Source: Delphinus delphis
Lineage: Eukaryota > Chordata > Mammalia > Artiodactyla > Delphinidae
Direction of reading: 5' to 3'
DNA: 64,000 nt
Assembly (NCBI RefSeq): GCF_949987515.2
Contig: NC_082684.1
Span: 47,520,006-47,584,005 of the forward strand
Notes under the pieces: model-generated
The model's input: only the letters and a program-made list of their open reading frames with translations
The model's database searches: none
What the model was told of the DNA's origin: nothing
Position numbers and translations under genes: made by a program
In this document: positions 36,995 through 49,619 of the stretch, one piece after another
Numbering within the stretch: the first letter of the stretch is position 1
Layout: every line of letters starts with the position of its first letter

Positions 36995-37160
36995 CCCAGG
37001 TGAGAGAGGAAGAGGAAGAAGGCGGAAAGACTCCCTGGAGGACACTGCCTGAAATAGGTTAAAGAATAAGTCAGTTAACCAAGCCAAGAGACGAAAGGAG
37101 GGCACACCAGGCGGAAGGCACAGCACGAGCAGAGCCACGAAGAGGAGCTACAGCAAGGAT
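36995..37160 (-). repeat. Possible L2 fragment, antisense
   Basis: 'ggcggaaggcacagcacgag' and neighbours resemble reversed L2; weak. Confidence 0.35.
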
Positions 37161-37334
37161 GCACAAGGAATGAATTGATGTTTATGGTAGTAAGGTTCTC
37201 CCCCAATTTCGTTTTTGTTTTCAATCAGAAAAAAGAAATGATTTTTTTCCCTTTTAAACAGAGCCCATCAGGAGTCTTCAAGTATACATCCAGTGAGCCT
37301 GCTGAGGACTTACTCAGCAGGTGGTAATAAAACA

Positions 37335-37550
37335 ACATGGTTAATAGTGTGGGCTCTAGAATCAAACTGGGAACAGAAGAGCTCTATCACTTATTAGCTG
37401 TGTGATTTCAGGCAAGTTACCTAACTTCTCTGAAACTCTGTTTTTTTGTTTGTGAAATGCCAGTAGTCACCTTCTTTTGAGGTTATTGTGAGCAAGAATT
37501 AAGCTGCTCCATGAAAGCTCTAAAATATATTAGCCATTATTATTCTTATA
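37335..37550 (+). repeat. MIR SINE relic
   Basis: Landmarks in order: 'gggctctagaatcaaactg', 'cttattagctgtgtgattt', 'caggcaagttacctaactt' and 'ctctgaaactctgttttt'. A clear MIR. Confidence 0.8.
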
Positions 37551-37599
37551 TTTCAGACACTACGGGGGGGTCTTAATTTCTTACAATTTCTCATTTGTT

Positions 37600-38435
37600 G
37601 AATCATATATTCATAATTCATACAAATATATGAATATGAATGCATATATGAATAATTCATATACTCATAATTGATCTTCAGTTAACGTTAGAAAGCATAA
37701 GGAATGCTGATGTTAAAATTATAACAATAATGAGAATAAAAATAATAATTCTACAAATTGAACTCAATTTATCTTCATCAGATTCACAAAGGGCATTCAT
37801 TTAATCAAATTTTTATATATGTGAAGAAATCCCCGGTACTTCAAAATTACAAAAAATTTTAGTGACAATTACTACCTGACTTAGCTTTCATTTACTGGGA
37901 GTCAAGACTATCCATATTTGAAAGGTATTACTGGTGCAGAAACACTTGCAAATGGCAACCTCAAAACTTCTCCCAGATTTAGATTTAGAAAGAAAATAGA
38001 AAATCATAAAATCAAACCACTTAAGCACCAAAGACAAGAATTACAAACATCGGATAGTAAAAGCATTTTTGTCTAGCTTTTATGCCATTAAACAATTAAA
38101 TTTTAACTTACATTTTCCTGTATGTCTGTCTTCATTCCAAGTACAATGATATTTTCAGGGTATTTGTCTTACACTATACTTTTTACTACATCATTTACTG
38201 AAAGAAAATTAAATTGTATGCATCACTTGCGAAATAGGGTTTATATTTATGAATATTATTGAGACTGGAATCAAAATAAAATTAATAATAAAATAAACTA
38301 AGATTTGATTTACCTAAAATAGCTCCTTTATTGTATACCACACACATTATAAAATCATTTTAAAAAAAACCTCCAAGAAGGATCAAGAGATTTTATAGTT
38401 TTAAAAGGGAAAATACATCAGAAAAGATTGGGAAG
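37600..38435. other. AT-rich unique sequence
   Basis: 37610-37670 is a palindrome-rich run of ATATGAAT-like words. The rest is AT-rich sequence with no identified genes or repeats. Confidence 0.4.
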
Positions 38436-38439
38436 CTCT

Positions 38440-38690
38440 GCTATAGGCAATGAGAGGTTTTATGCAAAGAATGAAGAATGGATTAAAGAAGAACAAGATT
38501 GAGACAAGAAGAACAACTGCGGGATGGTTAGTAGAATCCATGTGAAGGAGGGTGAAAACCTGAATTTAGAAGTGGTAATAGGATTGGCTGGAGAGGACGG
38601 ATTTACAACAATTTTAGGAGGCAAAATTGGCAGGATTTGTGATGGAGTGATGGGCTAGAGTTTCTCAGTGAGAGAAAGGGGGAGAGAGGA
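38440..38690 (-). repeat. Possible L2 fragment, antisense
   Basis: 'aatgagaggttttatgcaaag', 'ggattggctggagaggac' and 'gcaaaattggcaggatttg' loosely follow the reversed L2 5'-ward sequence. Confidence 0.4.
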
Positions 38691-38994
38691 GACATAGATG
38701 GTTCCTAATTACTGCATGGCAAGTAAGTAATAAGTGCTGGGGGAGGAACCCTTAGGAAAGAAGATAATGACCTCAGTTTTAGCCAATCAAGAAAGCCAGA
38801 TTATTCTTTTCTTCCTAGTTGAATACATATTTCCTTTTCTTCTCTCTTTTTCTCTTTCTTCTACTCTGCTTAGCCTCTTTTCCATTATTCTGATGATAGT
38901 GACTCACAAAAACTCAGAATATACCTTGAAAGGCTCTGGATTGTGGATAGAAGTAAGGCATATTTTACAAAACTAAAGGCTGTTCTCAGTCTGT

Positions 38995-39170
38995 AAACTC
39001 AGCCTTAGCTGTGATTGATAGACCCAAGTTCTGATCCTAGTTCTTCCATAAACAAACTGTCTGATCTTGGGTAAGTCACTTCAATCCTCTGGGTCTCAAT
39101 TTTTTCTTCTGCAAAATGAAGGGGATGAATTAGATATCTTAAAGCTTCTTACAATCGAGACTTTTATTTC
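38995..39170 (+). repeat. MIR SINE relic
   Basis: 'agttctgatcctagttctt', 'cttgggtaagtcacttcaa' and 'cttctgcaaaatgaagggg' follow the MIR consensus. Confidence 0.7.
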
Positions 39171-39300
39171 ATAGAATCAATACTTTTTGCTAAACCCAGA
39201 GCTTGGCAGTATGGTAATGGTTACTTTTACATTGACTAAAATCATCTTTCATTTCATGCCAACTAGCAGGCATGCTTTGAAGTTTAGGATAGAGAGATAA

Positions 39301-39664
39301 TGTTATGAACTGAATTATGTTCCCCAAAATTCATATGTTGAAATCCTAAGCTCCAATGTGACTACATTTGGAAGTAGGGCCTTTAAAGACGTAATTGTGG
39401 TTATATGAGGTCATGAGGGTGGGGCCCTAACACAATAGGACTGGTGTCCTTATAAGAGGAGGAGACACCAGGAGTGTAGGCACATAGAGAAAAGACCATG
39501 TGAGGCCACAGAGAGAAGGCCAAGGGGAGAGGCCTCAGGTGAAACCAAACTCGCTGGCACCTTGTTCTTCGACTTCTAGACTCCAGAACTGTGAGAAAAT
39601 AAATTTCTGTTGTTTAAGCCACTCAATCTGTAGTATTTCATTATGGCAGCCCTAGCAGACTAAA
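39301..39664 (+). mobile_element. MLT1-type solitary LTR (ERVL-MaLR)
   Basis: Begins tgttatgaactgaattatg and runs through 'ccccaaaattcatatgttg', 'gactggtgtccttataaga' and 'cagaactgtgagaaaataa' to 'ggcagccctagcagactaa', the classic MLT1 order. The poly(A) signal AATAAA is at 39598-39603. It is missing part of the usual central region and has no internal sequence, so it is a solitary LTR. The family dates from before or around the placental radiation. Confidence 0.82.
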
Positions 39665-39765
39665 ATAGATAGATAGATAGATAGATAATAGAAGAAAGGA
39701 AGAAAGGAAGGGGGAGGGAAGAAGGAAGGAAGGAAGGAAGGAAGGGAAGAGGAAAGAGGGAAACC
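39665..39765. repeat. (GATA)n and (GGAA)n compound microsatellite
   Basis: About six GATA units (39666-39688) are followed by imperfect GAAA/GGAA units to about 39765. It sits right at the end of the MLT1 LTR. Confidence 0.95.
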
Positions 39766-39839
39766 ACCACGTTTCTTGCTTCAGGGCTTTGGAAGGTGTT
39801 ATGTTTTTTGCAAGGAACTTCATTCCCAACTGTATCTGC

Positions 39840-40095
39840 CTGGCCAACTTTTATTCTTCCTATAAGTCTCACTTCAAATGTCACCACTTCTTAGACACTT
39901 CCCCTGACCCTCCTGGTTGAATTAGGTGCTCCTCCCATCTGTCTTGTGGATGCACTTAGGCTGTGTTGATCACTGATATTCTTGAATGCCTAGTGCATCA
40001 GACTAGGAACCACTGGACAGTAGCTTTGGTTGGATTTGCCTTTGAATTCCTAGTGCCCATCACACAGTAGGCCCTCAATGTATAATTGTAAAGGG
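39840..40095 (+). repeat. L2 LINE 3' end relic
   Basis: 'tataagtctcacttcaaat', 'gtcaccacttcttagacac', 'ttcccctgaccctcctggt' and finally 'cacacagtaggccctcaat' follow L2 in sense. Confidence 0.65.
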
Positions 40096-40572
40096 AAGAA
40101 ACGTAAGAAGAATGGGAAGAAGTGGTGGAAAGAAAGGAAATAAAAGGGGAAGAAGAAAGGAAACAGAAAGGGGAATGAGAGGAAGATAAAGATATTTTGA
40201 CATGCTAAAATATCCAGTCAATTCAAAGGATACTTCCAGGAAAAATACTCATTAACCCAAATAAGGTTTACGTGACTAAATCTCTTCTAGGTCAGTGATG
40301 CTGTAAAGTTAAGGATTTATGACCTACCAAGATTGCAATTCAGTGAGAAAGGAAGATTTGAACCAATATAAATTAAATAACTTAAAAAAAATAATGTTCC
40401 ATTAACAAAAAGGAAGTAAAAGAATATAAGCCAAATAAGCAGTACATGGGTATTAGATTATATACTAGGAAAAATGCCCTGATGGTGGAGGTACTAAGGT
40501 TCTCAGAAACATCACTGAGGGAGGTTTTTCAAGTCTTTGTAGAGATTTCATAGGAAAACCAAAAGCAAAAAA
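40096..40572. other. Purine-rich tract and unique sequence
   Basis: 40090-40195 is almost all purine on this strand. The remainder shows nothing recognisable. Confidence 0.4.
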
Positions 40573-40680
40573 AATGATATGATATTATATCATATCATAT
40601 ATGATAAAAATATCATATATGATATGATATCATATATGAAAAAATATGATATCATATATGATATGATATGATATGATATG
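40573..40680. repeat. Palindromic AT-rich minisatellite
   Basis: Units such as atatgat and its reverse atcatat alternate, so most of the array can fold back on itself. The last 25 bases are a plain (gatat)n run. Confidence 0.93.
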
Positions 40681-42315
40681 TACAGATTCGTATTTCTGAA
40701 GGTGATTTGAGGGCAGGTCTGTGCCCATGTTTCATTTTCCAGGCACGATTACTTCTTTGATGATCTCTTTTTTCCTGTGGTCAAATGATTAAAATTTTGA
40801 ACTATGCCTATGATTATTAATTCATCCTTTCAAACAGAATTTTTAAACTGAAACCTTTTTACCTCAATTCACTGAATGGCCTCATTTTTGAAAGTCCATA
40901 CCCAGTGAAGTCTTAAATCGTGATCTTCCACATTCAGCAACTATAGAGCAGTTTAAAAGAACAGTTCTTCAAAACAAAAATCTGGACACCATTAGCAAGT
41001 CACAACACAAACACTTCTGTTGCTATTTTAGTGTTTTCTCTGCGCCTGCCTCTCTGGCGATGTCTACAGGGATGAACCAAATGAAGTGGTCTGGCTACAG
41101 GGGTTAAGAGCTGCAAATGCTTAATAAAATGTTACTCAAAGAGGGACAGAAAGAAGGATTAAAGGACAAACTAAGCAGGACGGCCTTACACCAGGGACTC
41201 GTAATGTCTTTTATGGTGAAGATTTTTCTATGCTTTCAGGTCAACGTCTGACCTTGCCTCAGGGAAAACACTTTTCTGGTCCAATTCCCTTGCCCGGCTC
41301 TGGAGAGCATTGCACAACCTGACATACAGAAACCCAAATGCAAGCCCCAGTGTCCACATCTTTCATTTTAAAGGACACTGAATTACCATAAAGTCATCAG
41401 GGAGCATAATTTCTAAGCAAACCTCTTTTAGTGCAAGAACACTCTCAATACACCCTGTTGAAACCATTATTTGCAACAAATCCCAGATTTTTTTTCTTTT
41501 TTTGCCAGGTTATTGTGAAGGTTTTGCCCATTCACATGTGAACTGTAAACAGACTGACAGATGGAATTCTTTTGTATAAACAATTTCAGATACACTACTC
41601 CTCTGTGGCTGTGTCAGTTGTTTACAGTATCAAAAAGCCACAGATATGCCTAAAAGTAAGGAAAGTCCGTATTTCTGCCAAACATTTGCACAATATCCAC
41701 CCAGAGTCTGTACCCGGGTGCTCAGAGTGTTGCTGATGAAACCCAGTTTCTCAAGTGTATTTACGTGTCAACCAGACTCCCCAGGAACTTTCTCGGAGTA
41801 CCCCCTTCCAGAGTGGCCCAAATCTCTTTGAAGAGACCACAGAGATGGCAACACCAATCTAGAAGCAAGTTGGGAAATAAACGGCCCTAGAAGAAACACA
41901 ACAATGGACAAACAGAAAAGCTCGCCTCCTCTCTTATCAGTTTCTCCTCCCAAGCTCAGTACACTTTCTCCAATGCAAAGCGTTCATTTCTCTTCTTTCC
42001 TGCCACCCGAATTTAACAGCCTTGTGGAGTTTATTTTGCAAACATTCGCACCCACTTTAGATTTCTCTCCCTCACCCTTATCAGCCATTTAAAGCACCTT
42101 AATTCTTAATTCTCCATACTTCTGCCAAGGTGATCCTCTTCCCTGGCTATTTAAGCTAGCTGGAATCTCCTTTTCATTGTTTTTAATGTCCCTTCCTAAC
42201 CCAAAGTTCAGCTTTTCCGAGAAAATGTTTGGTTTCATGAACTGCGCCTAATGTTCTCCAAATTGGTAGACTTGAGACAGTCTTATCCTGATCCATCTAC
42301 CTTATACATAAAAGC
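40681..42315. other. Unique non-coding sequence
   Basis: Free of recognised repeats. No exon is supported; open frames around 41646-42092 on both strands lack a family. Confidence 0.45.
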
Positions 42316-42710
42316 TGTTTGATATATAATGCATGTGCAATATAATTCATTCCTTTAAAGTGTTCAGTTCAATGGTTTATAGTATAGTCATAGAGTTGTG
42401 CAAACATCAACACAATCTATTTTAGAACATCTTCATTGTTCCCAAATGAGACCTCGTATTCATTTACAGTCAATCCGCATCCCCCATCTCAACCCACCCC
42501 AACTGCCCCAGCCCTAGGCAACCCTGCATCTGCTTTCTGTCTCAATCAGGTTTCCCTATCCTGGTCATTCATATAAGTAGAATTATATGATATGTGGTCT
42601 CTTGTGAGTCACTTCCTTCATTTAACATAAAGTTTTCAAGGTTCCATCCATGTTATAGCGTGTGTCAAAAAATTGTCTTCCTTTTTGTTGTTAAATAATA
42701 TTCTGTTGTA

Positions 42711-42910
42711 NNNNNNNNNNNNNNNNNNNNNNNNNNNNNNNNNNNNNNNNNNNNNNNNNNNNNNNNNNNNNNNNNNNNNNNNNNNNNNNNNNNNNNNNNN
42801 NNNNNNNNNNNNNNNNNNNNNNNNNNNNNNNNNNNNNNNNNNNNNNNNNNNNNNNNNNNNNNNNNNNNNNNNNNNNNNNNNNNNNNNNNNNNNNNNNNNN
42901 NNNNNNNNNN
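42711..42910. other. Assembly gap of 200 N
   Basis: Exactly 200 N bases. The round length suggests a placeholder and not a measured distance. Any open frame across it is meaningless. Confidence 1.
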
Positions 42911-43789
42911 CCCTTGTCAAAAATCATAAACGTAAGGGTTTTAAGGTCTGGATTCTCAGGTCTATTTAATTGATTGATATGTTTATCTTATGTGAGTACT
43001 ACACTGCCTTGATTCCTGTAGCTTTGCAGTAAGTGAATCAGTAAGTATGAGTCCTCCAACTTTGTTTTAGCTATTCTGAATCCCTTGTATTCCCATATGA
43101 ATTTTAGGATCAGCTTGTTGATTTTTACAAAAAAGCTAGCTGGAATTCTGATAAAGACTGAGTTGATCTGTACATCTATTTGGGGACTATTGCCATCTTA
43201 ATAACGTTAAATCTTCCAATCCCTGAACATAGACTGCCTTTCCATTTATTTAGGTCTTCTTTGATTTCTTTCAACAACACTTTGTATTTATTAGAATACA
43301 AATTTTGGACCTCTGTTAAACTTCTGCTTAAGTATTTTATTATTTTTGATGCTATAATAAGTGGAATTTTCCCTTATATTATTTTCATAATGTTCATTGC
43401 TAATGTATTGAAATTCAATTTAGTTTTGAATAGTAATCTTGAATCTTGCAACTTTGTTGAAGTTATTCATTTGTTCTATTTGGGGTTAGAGTTTTTTTGG
43501 TGGTACAATTAATATACAATATTATATTAGCTTCTTGTTTTTTCTTTTTGATTCCTTAGGATTTCCTATATACAAGATCATGTCAACTGCAAATAAAGTT
43601 TTATTTCTTCCTTTCCAATTCTGATGCATTTCATTTCTTTCCTTTTTAAATGGACCTTGCTAGATTCTCCAGTACAATTGTCAATAGAAATGGCAAGAAC
43701 AGAGTCTTTCACCATTAAGAATTATGTTAACTCTGGGCTATTTATAGATGCTCTTTATCAAGTTAAGGAAGTTCCTTTCTATTCCTAGT

Positions 43790-44134
43790 TTGTTATGTGT
43801 TTGGTTTTTTTATAAATTTATTTATTTTATTTTATTTAGTTATTTATTTTTGCTGCATTGGGTCTTGGTTGCTGAGCACGGGCTCCTCATTGCAGTGGCT
43901 TCTCTTGTTGTGGAGCATGGGCTCTAGGCACGCGAGCTTCAGTAGTTGTGGCACACCGGCTCAGTAGTTGTGGCTCATGGGCTCTGGTCCACAGGCTCAG
44001 TAGTTGTGGCACACAGGCTTAGTTGCTCCGCGGCATGTGGGACCTTCCCAGACCAGGGCTCGAACCCGTGTCCCCTGCATTGGCAGGCGGATTCTTAACC
44101 ACTGCGCCACCAGGGGAGCCCTTGTTATGTGTTT
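43790..44134 (-). mobile_element. CHR-type long SINE inserted into L1M, 13-bp target-site duplication
   Basis: The insertion interrupts the L1M between 43790 and 44134, and ttgttatgtgttt is duplicated exactly at 43790-43802 and 44122-44134. The tail at the left is an impure TTTA-rich stretch. The body has three loose repeats of ggctcagtagttgtgg at about 43950-44020, a feature of the longer CHR form, and the tRNA-related head is on the right with minus-strand B-box-like 'ggttcgagccctgg'. It must be younger than the L1M. Confidence 0.92.
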
Positions 44135-44305
44135 TTAATCATGAAAGGATGTGGGATTTTGTCAAATGCTTTTTCTGCAACCATTATAATCATGTGGACT
44201 TTTTTCCCTTTATTCTATTGATAAATTACATTGGTTGATTTTTTGGAGGTTATACCAGCCTTGCATTTCTGGGATAATCCCAGTTGGTCATGGTATGTAA
44301 TACTT

Positions 44306-47300
44306 TTACAAAAGCCTTCTGAAATATTTTCTTTTTAAGTTAAAAATGGGAAGAGATATTGAATTTGCCAATCCTGGAATTCATTGTTTATATGTAATGC
44401 AGGCTGGAGGAATGACCTTCTTAATGTGACCTGAGCTCTGAGCAGTGCACTCAGGAAACCAAACAGCCTCCTAGCAACAAATAAATAATTCCCACAGGTC
44501 GCTTGTACCTGAATCATTGGGAAAACTCTGGGAGTGGTGAGTAAGTAATAATTGAATATTGGTCTAAATTTAAGCTGTAAATATACACAAATGATACATT
44601 ACAAATAAAAAGAATTAAGATGAGAGAGTGATGGGTGTGGAGAAAGAATCACCTAACAATCTGAAAATTTAAATACCCAGAGAATAAAGCCATTTTTAAA
44701 AAAAAAACAACAATATAAACTGCAGCTTCCAAGTGACTGTCAGACTATGGGGACTTAAAATTATTTCTATCACACATTAATGTGAAAAAAATAAATAAAA
44801 GTTGGACAGATGGAAACTGCTGCTCAAAGAAGTCATATAAATCTACCAAAGTCATATTATCTGACTCCCAGTCCACTTTCCCTTATACAGGGCACCTCCC
44901 CTTAACAATGATGTTCAAATATTTCTGACCAGCACCTTATAGTTTTCAAATCACCGTCACATATGTGATCCTGCTTCATCCAAAGGCCTTTGTACAGTGC
45001 CACCGGCCTCAGATGTCTGTTAAGGAAAGATGCTGAGTGAGCTCTTGCCTTTTCAGTGATGACAATGGCAGAATTCAAAGTTATTAAGAATTTTGTTCCA
45101 TAGTCTACATATAAGTCAGGGTAATATATATTTAATTTAAAATATGTGATTCACTGCACTAAAATGGAAGTAAATACAGGGGGATGACCTGTTAAGCAAT
45201 GATCTGCATAAATCTGAATTGCTTGTGGTGGAACTATAAAGTGAATAGAAACCAGTGCTTTTCATCTGCTGCTATGTATAATGTGAATGTACCCAGACAT
45301 TTGTATTGAACTAAAGCACAGAAGGAAAATTTACTAGTTTATACCAGTGCTTAGGACAAGCCACATTTTTTTTCTTTTTGGCATTCTGAAAAAGATTCGG
45401 ATAAACGAATTCAGTGTAGAACGAAATTCATCCATATTTACCCAAAGGGGAACTTCTAGTTAAGTCCCTGAAAATGATAGACTAGTAAAATGGAGATTTT
45501 TCTGGGCTCACCCCTTAGCATGGACTGTGGAAGTTATCCTAAAAGGATACCATATAAGACGGGAATGGGGTCTCTTTCATAGCAGCACAGTGTAGAGAAA
45601 AGATTGTTGAGCTGAAAAACAGTTACCTCAGATCCTTTGAAGAAAGATTATGGACAAATGGACGGATGAAAATGTAAATGGGCTTCTTATCAAAAGACCT
45701 GGAAATCTGGCTCAACTGGGTGTCTGGAGGCAGACGAATTAGCTACTAGGCTTTCATTTCTTACCTAACAGATGGAAATAACCATATCTGCGTTTCCTGA
45801 ACCTGTCCTTCACAAGTTTCTGTGAATTTGAAATGAGATACTGTTTTTAAAGTAATTTCACAACTGTAAAATAACAAATAGATATGCAGCAGTATTGTTA
45901 TTAGCTGATAAACACTGATAATTTCAAGACCACAGCAGGAAGCTGGAGGGGAGAAACCCAGTTGGCGGAGTTGGGAGGGAGGTGAGAGATTGGCAGTAAA
46001 ACAGGTTCTTGTTGAAAAAATCCAGTCTTCCAAACGTAAAGACCCACAGAGATATTGAGGTGTCCATGTTAAATAAACACCCTCCTGCTCAGTGTACACT
46101 TTGAATGTTACAAAGTACTTATGATAGTGCAAAGCACTCCAAAATGCATTCATAGACACAAGTAAAATTAAACTGTGGAACCTTCAGCCACCATCTCCCC
46201 CTATTTTCCTCTGATTTTAGTATGTTGAAGCTTTAATCAAAACAACCTTGTGAAATATTTTGAAAGCAAGTTTAAAACCTAAAATATGAAGCAGGTGGAT
46301 AAAACAGAGACCACGGGAGCCACAGAAGCGCAAAGAAAACAACTGAAATATCAGTTCAGGAAAAGTGTTTGTCACGGGCACACTTGTGTAATGGGAAGAA
46401 AGGAGATTTGTGCGTGAGGACAGAGAGAGAGAGAGAGATTTAAGCGGGGGCTGGGAAATAGTGCTTAAGAAAATAGATAAGCTAAAAATTTCCCCCACTT
46501 TGAATCAAGTAAATGTCCTTTGAAAAAGCTGGACTCAGGTTCAGGGGAAGGACAGAGACACAGAACCCTTATGATTAATAGCATTAATCAGCTAGTATGA
46601 TAGCATTAATGAAGCCAAATTTATTAAGCCGTTCCAGAGGTGTGCCCAGCCCCACTTTTTGCGACAGACTCTTCTATTTATAATACAAATTTCAGGCTGC
46701 ATCTTTGGGGTCACTAGGAACCCCTACCACTTTAAATTTTTTCTCTTACAAAGTACTGGTTTGAAAGAATATTGCTTGGCATGCTTGAGGCTTACCCTTC
46801 ACGATTAGAGTCCTACAACACCATCTGAATTATTAGGTTACTAATTGTGCAGTGCAGAGATTAGCAAAGCAATGAGATTTAGCATCTTTGGCCTAAGCTA
46901 CACAAATGCTGATGAAGCCTGTGAGGTCACCTAATTTATTCTATAAGCTTCATTGGCATTTCTATGAAAAAGTAAAGAAAGAATGGTATTTCAGTATAAA
47001 GTCAGGACCTGGCAACTATTTTCAAGTCTACGTATCTCATAGGTCTTTTCCTTTCTGATTTCTAAGATCTTTTCGTGATGGTTATTAATTGTGTAGTACT
47101 TAACATAAATGCATTTAAAAACCATACCACAGCATCTTAACATACAAGAACGTATATTACAAAAACCCTCAAGGAAGTGGATGGACACCTCATCAAAATC
47201 AGAGGGAGAAACAAAAGCAATACCTCCTCCCCCCACAAAAAAGTCATGTGATCAAGAATCCAAAAGTAAGATTCGCCTTAGGGAAATGGAAGCTGAACTA

Positions 47301-49106
47301 CTTGTGCGATGGCAGCTCTTAGAACTATTACAGATTCACAGCTCTGCCGTCCACACTGGCGGCCAGCAGTCACATCCAAGCACTTGCAATGTGACTGCTG
47401 CAACTGAGAAACTGAATTTTAACTTCATTTCATTTTAACTAGTTACAATTTAAATTGAAAAACTGATAATTCAGTTCTTGGAAAACTTTCAAGTATGTTC
47501 AGAACAACTTGGCATGTAAATCCACTACTTCACCAATAAATGTTGTGAACTCTAAATACAGACCAAGTACTATATTGCTAAGGAATACAGAGTGTCTAAA
47601 TTGAAATGTGCTGTAAGGGCAAAGCACACGCAGGATCCCCAAGGTTTAGTAGAAAAAACGAATTTAAACAGTTTATGAATAATTTTTAATATTGATTACA
47701 TATTGAAATGATAATTTTTGATACTTACGTTAAATCCTGTTCAAATTAATTTCACATGTGTCTTTTTACTTGTCTTAATGTGACTACTAGAAAATTTAAG
47801 ATGACATGTGTGGCTCACATTTCATTCCTACTGGAGGGTGCTGCTCTAGAGAATAGTATGCTCCCAGGCACAGATGAAAGATTACAAATAATTAAATAAG
47901 ATTTCTCTCTATAAAGGCCATCTCATAGCCAAAGTAAACTCACAGAGCACTTTTTGAAGATGCAGGCAAAAGTAGCCCATATTAAGAGAGAGAGGTAATA
48001 CTGGCTTCCTTTACTCAGTCCAGGGTGAGGCCACACTCAGGAGGGTCCATTCAAGCTCTGGGGACCTCACAGTGAGAAAGATGAACAGTGTCTAGAGTTC
48101 AGAGCAAGTCAAAAAGCATTACTGGATGGCCAGAGGGGTTGACTTACGAGGAGGGAAAATAAAAGAATGAAATCCAAGGAGGAACTAAAGATGATATAAT
48201 TGTCTGCAAAGGACAGAGGGGAATTAGTTGGCATGACAAAAGAGGTTGTAACTAGAAGTAATGGGATAAAGGTAAGAAAGGAAAATTTAGGCTTGAGACA
48301 TTTCAAGCAGAGGAAAAAAATAGAAAGGGCTCAGGGGGTGAGGTGGCTGACCCAGGCTTGACAAGGGAATGGAGGACTTGACCTGGAGGTCTTTCCAGCT
48401 CTGGTTTCTAAACTCCTTTCTTGGCTTATTGATTTGCTGATGGGGGTGGGTGTGGTAGGCAAAAGAGGAGTTGGAGAACAAACCTGATGGCGATTTCAAT
48501 CCCCGTGTGTGTCTGCACAAAAACTCCACCACAAAGAGTGTGTCACTGGGCAAATCTGCCTCAGACAGGGTACACCTGTTGGTTACTGGGTGTGCCTTTC
48601 CCACCACATTTTCTTTGTGAAACAGAAGTAGAAAGAGCTGAGCCCAGGCCTGAATATTGAAAACAGATTGATATTAACACACATGCGCTGAACCTATTTC
48701 CTTCTCAGCCGCCTTCCACAGACGGTGCAGACTCCTCCCACTTTCTGAGATGGGAGACAGTAACTACAAGAGAAGATAGATCACCAACTTAAAAACACAT
48801 TATAAATAGTTGTCATCAATCTGCAAACATCCCTCTGGCAATCTTTTGATAACATCACTTATGCTCCAATAAAAGACTTCAGAAACCAATATGTTTGCAA
48901 AACCAATGGAAAGGAAATGATTATTTCACGTCTATTACTTCAAGTACGCTGTATTAGAAAGGTACTTTTCATTATCATCAAGCAAGTATATGGGGTAAGA
49001 GGGAGCACCACATCCCTCTTTCCTCACTTCATATAAAATCAAGAATAGAAAGTAAGGATACTCCAAACTCTTGCACACACCTCTGTAGCAGTTGCCCATT
49101 GCTCTA
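44306..49106. other. Unique non-coding sequence, 4.8 kb
   Basis: No exon or firm repeat was recognised in this long AT-rich stretch. A short (GA)n is at 46422-46438. The section around 46800-46980 is AT-rich, repeat-free and looks well kept. Confidence 0.4.
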
Positions 49107-49108
49107 CT

Positions 49109-49296
49109 GATTTCTTTTTTGACCTCTCCCGTTGCGGAGCACAGGCTCCGGACGCGCAGGCTCAGCGGCGATGGCTCACGGGCCCAGCCGCTCCGCGGCA
49201 TGTGGGATCTTCCCGTGACCGGGGCACGAACCCGTGTCCCCTGCATCGGCAGGCGGACTCTCAACCACTGCGCCACCGGGGAAGCCCAGATTTCTT
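49109..49296 (-). mobile_element. CHR-type SINE lacking its 3' end, antisense
   Basis: Contains the usual CpG-rich body and head, but about 30 bases that normally separate body and tail are absent: only six T bases lie between the duplication and 'gacctctcccgttgcgg'. Flanking gatttctt at 49109-49116 and 49289-49296 marks the insertion. Either 3' truncation of the RNA or priming inside the element would explain it. Confidence 0.88.
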
Positions 49297-49379
49297 AAAT
49301 GTAAAATGTAAATAGGCTAGCTCTCATTTGCAAAAATTAGCACAGATATAGGACTTTGCTAACAGTACTCTAATTAAGA

Positions 49380-49610
49380 GCATGGATTTTGGAATCAGAG
49401 TGCCAGGGTTCAAATACCGGCTCTCTCTCTTTAGAGGTGTGTGACTTTCGGCCAGTTACTTTCCTCTGTGGGCCTTAGTTTCCTCATCACTAAACTGGGT
49501 ATTGTATCTCTCTCAAAGAGTTACTTAGGGAAGTGCATGAGCTGAAACACATAAAATCTGTATCATAATAACTGGCACACAGTACATATGGACACGTATT
49601 CTTTGTTGTC
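49380..49610 (+). repeat. MIR SINE relic
   Basis: 'gagtgccagggttcaaata', 'gtgtgactttcggccagtt', 'tagtttcctcatcactaaa' and 'ctggcacacagtacatatg' follow the MIR order. Confidence 0.78.
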
Positions 49611-49619
49611 ATCATTTCT

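Larger units (their letters stand above)
42320..44305 (-). mobile_element. L1M LINE, antisense, split by an assembly gap and a SINE
   Basis: The left part 42320-42710 is reversed L1M 3' sequence ('gtttatagtatagtcatag', 'caaccctgcatctgctttc', 'gttttcaaggttccatcca'). After the gap the plus strand reads the reverse of ORF2: 'gctttgcagtaagtgaatc', 'ttgatctgtacatctattt', 'caaatgctttttctgcaac' and 'tgcatttctgggataatcc', which is reverse transcriptase sequence on the minus strand. No open frame of note is kept. Continuity across the gap is inferred. Confidence 0.85.

Noticed and set aside
42636..42969. Frames of 78-98 codons across the assembly gap.
   Set aside because: Most of their length is N bases.
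45761..46159. 132-codon minus-strand frame.
   Set aside because: No domain, start context or neighbouring splice pattern supports it; a chance frame in unique sequence.
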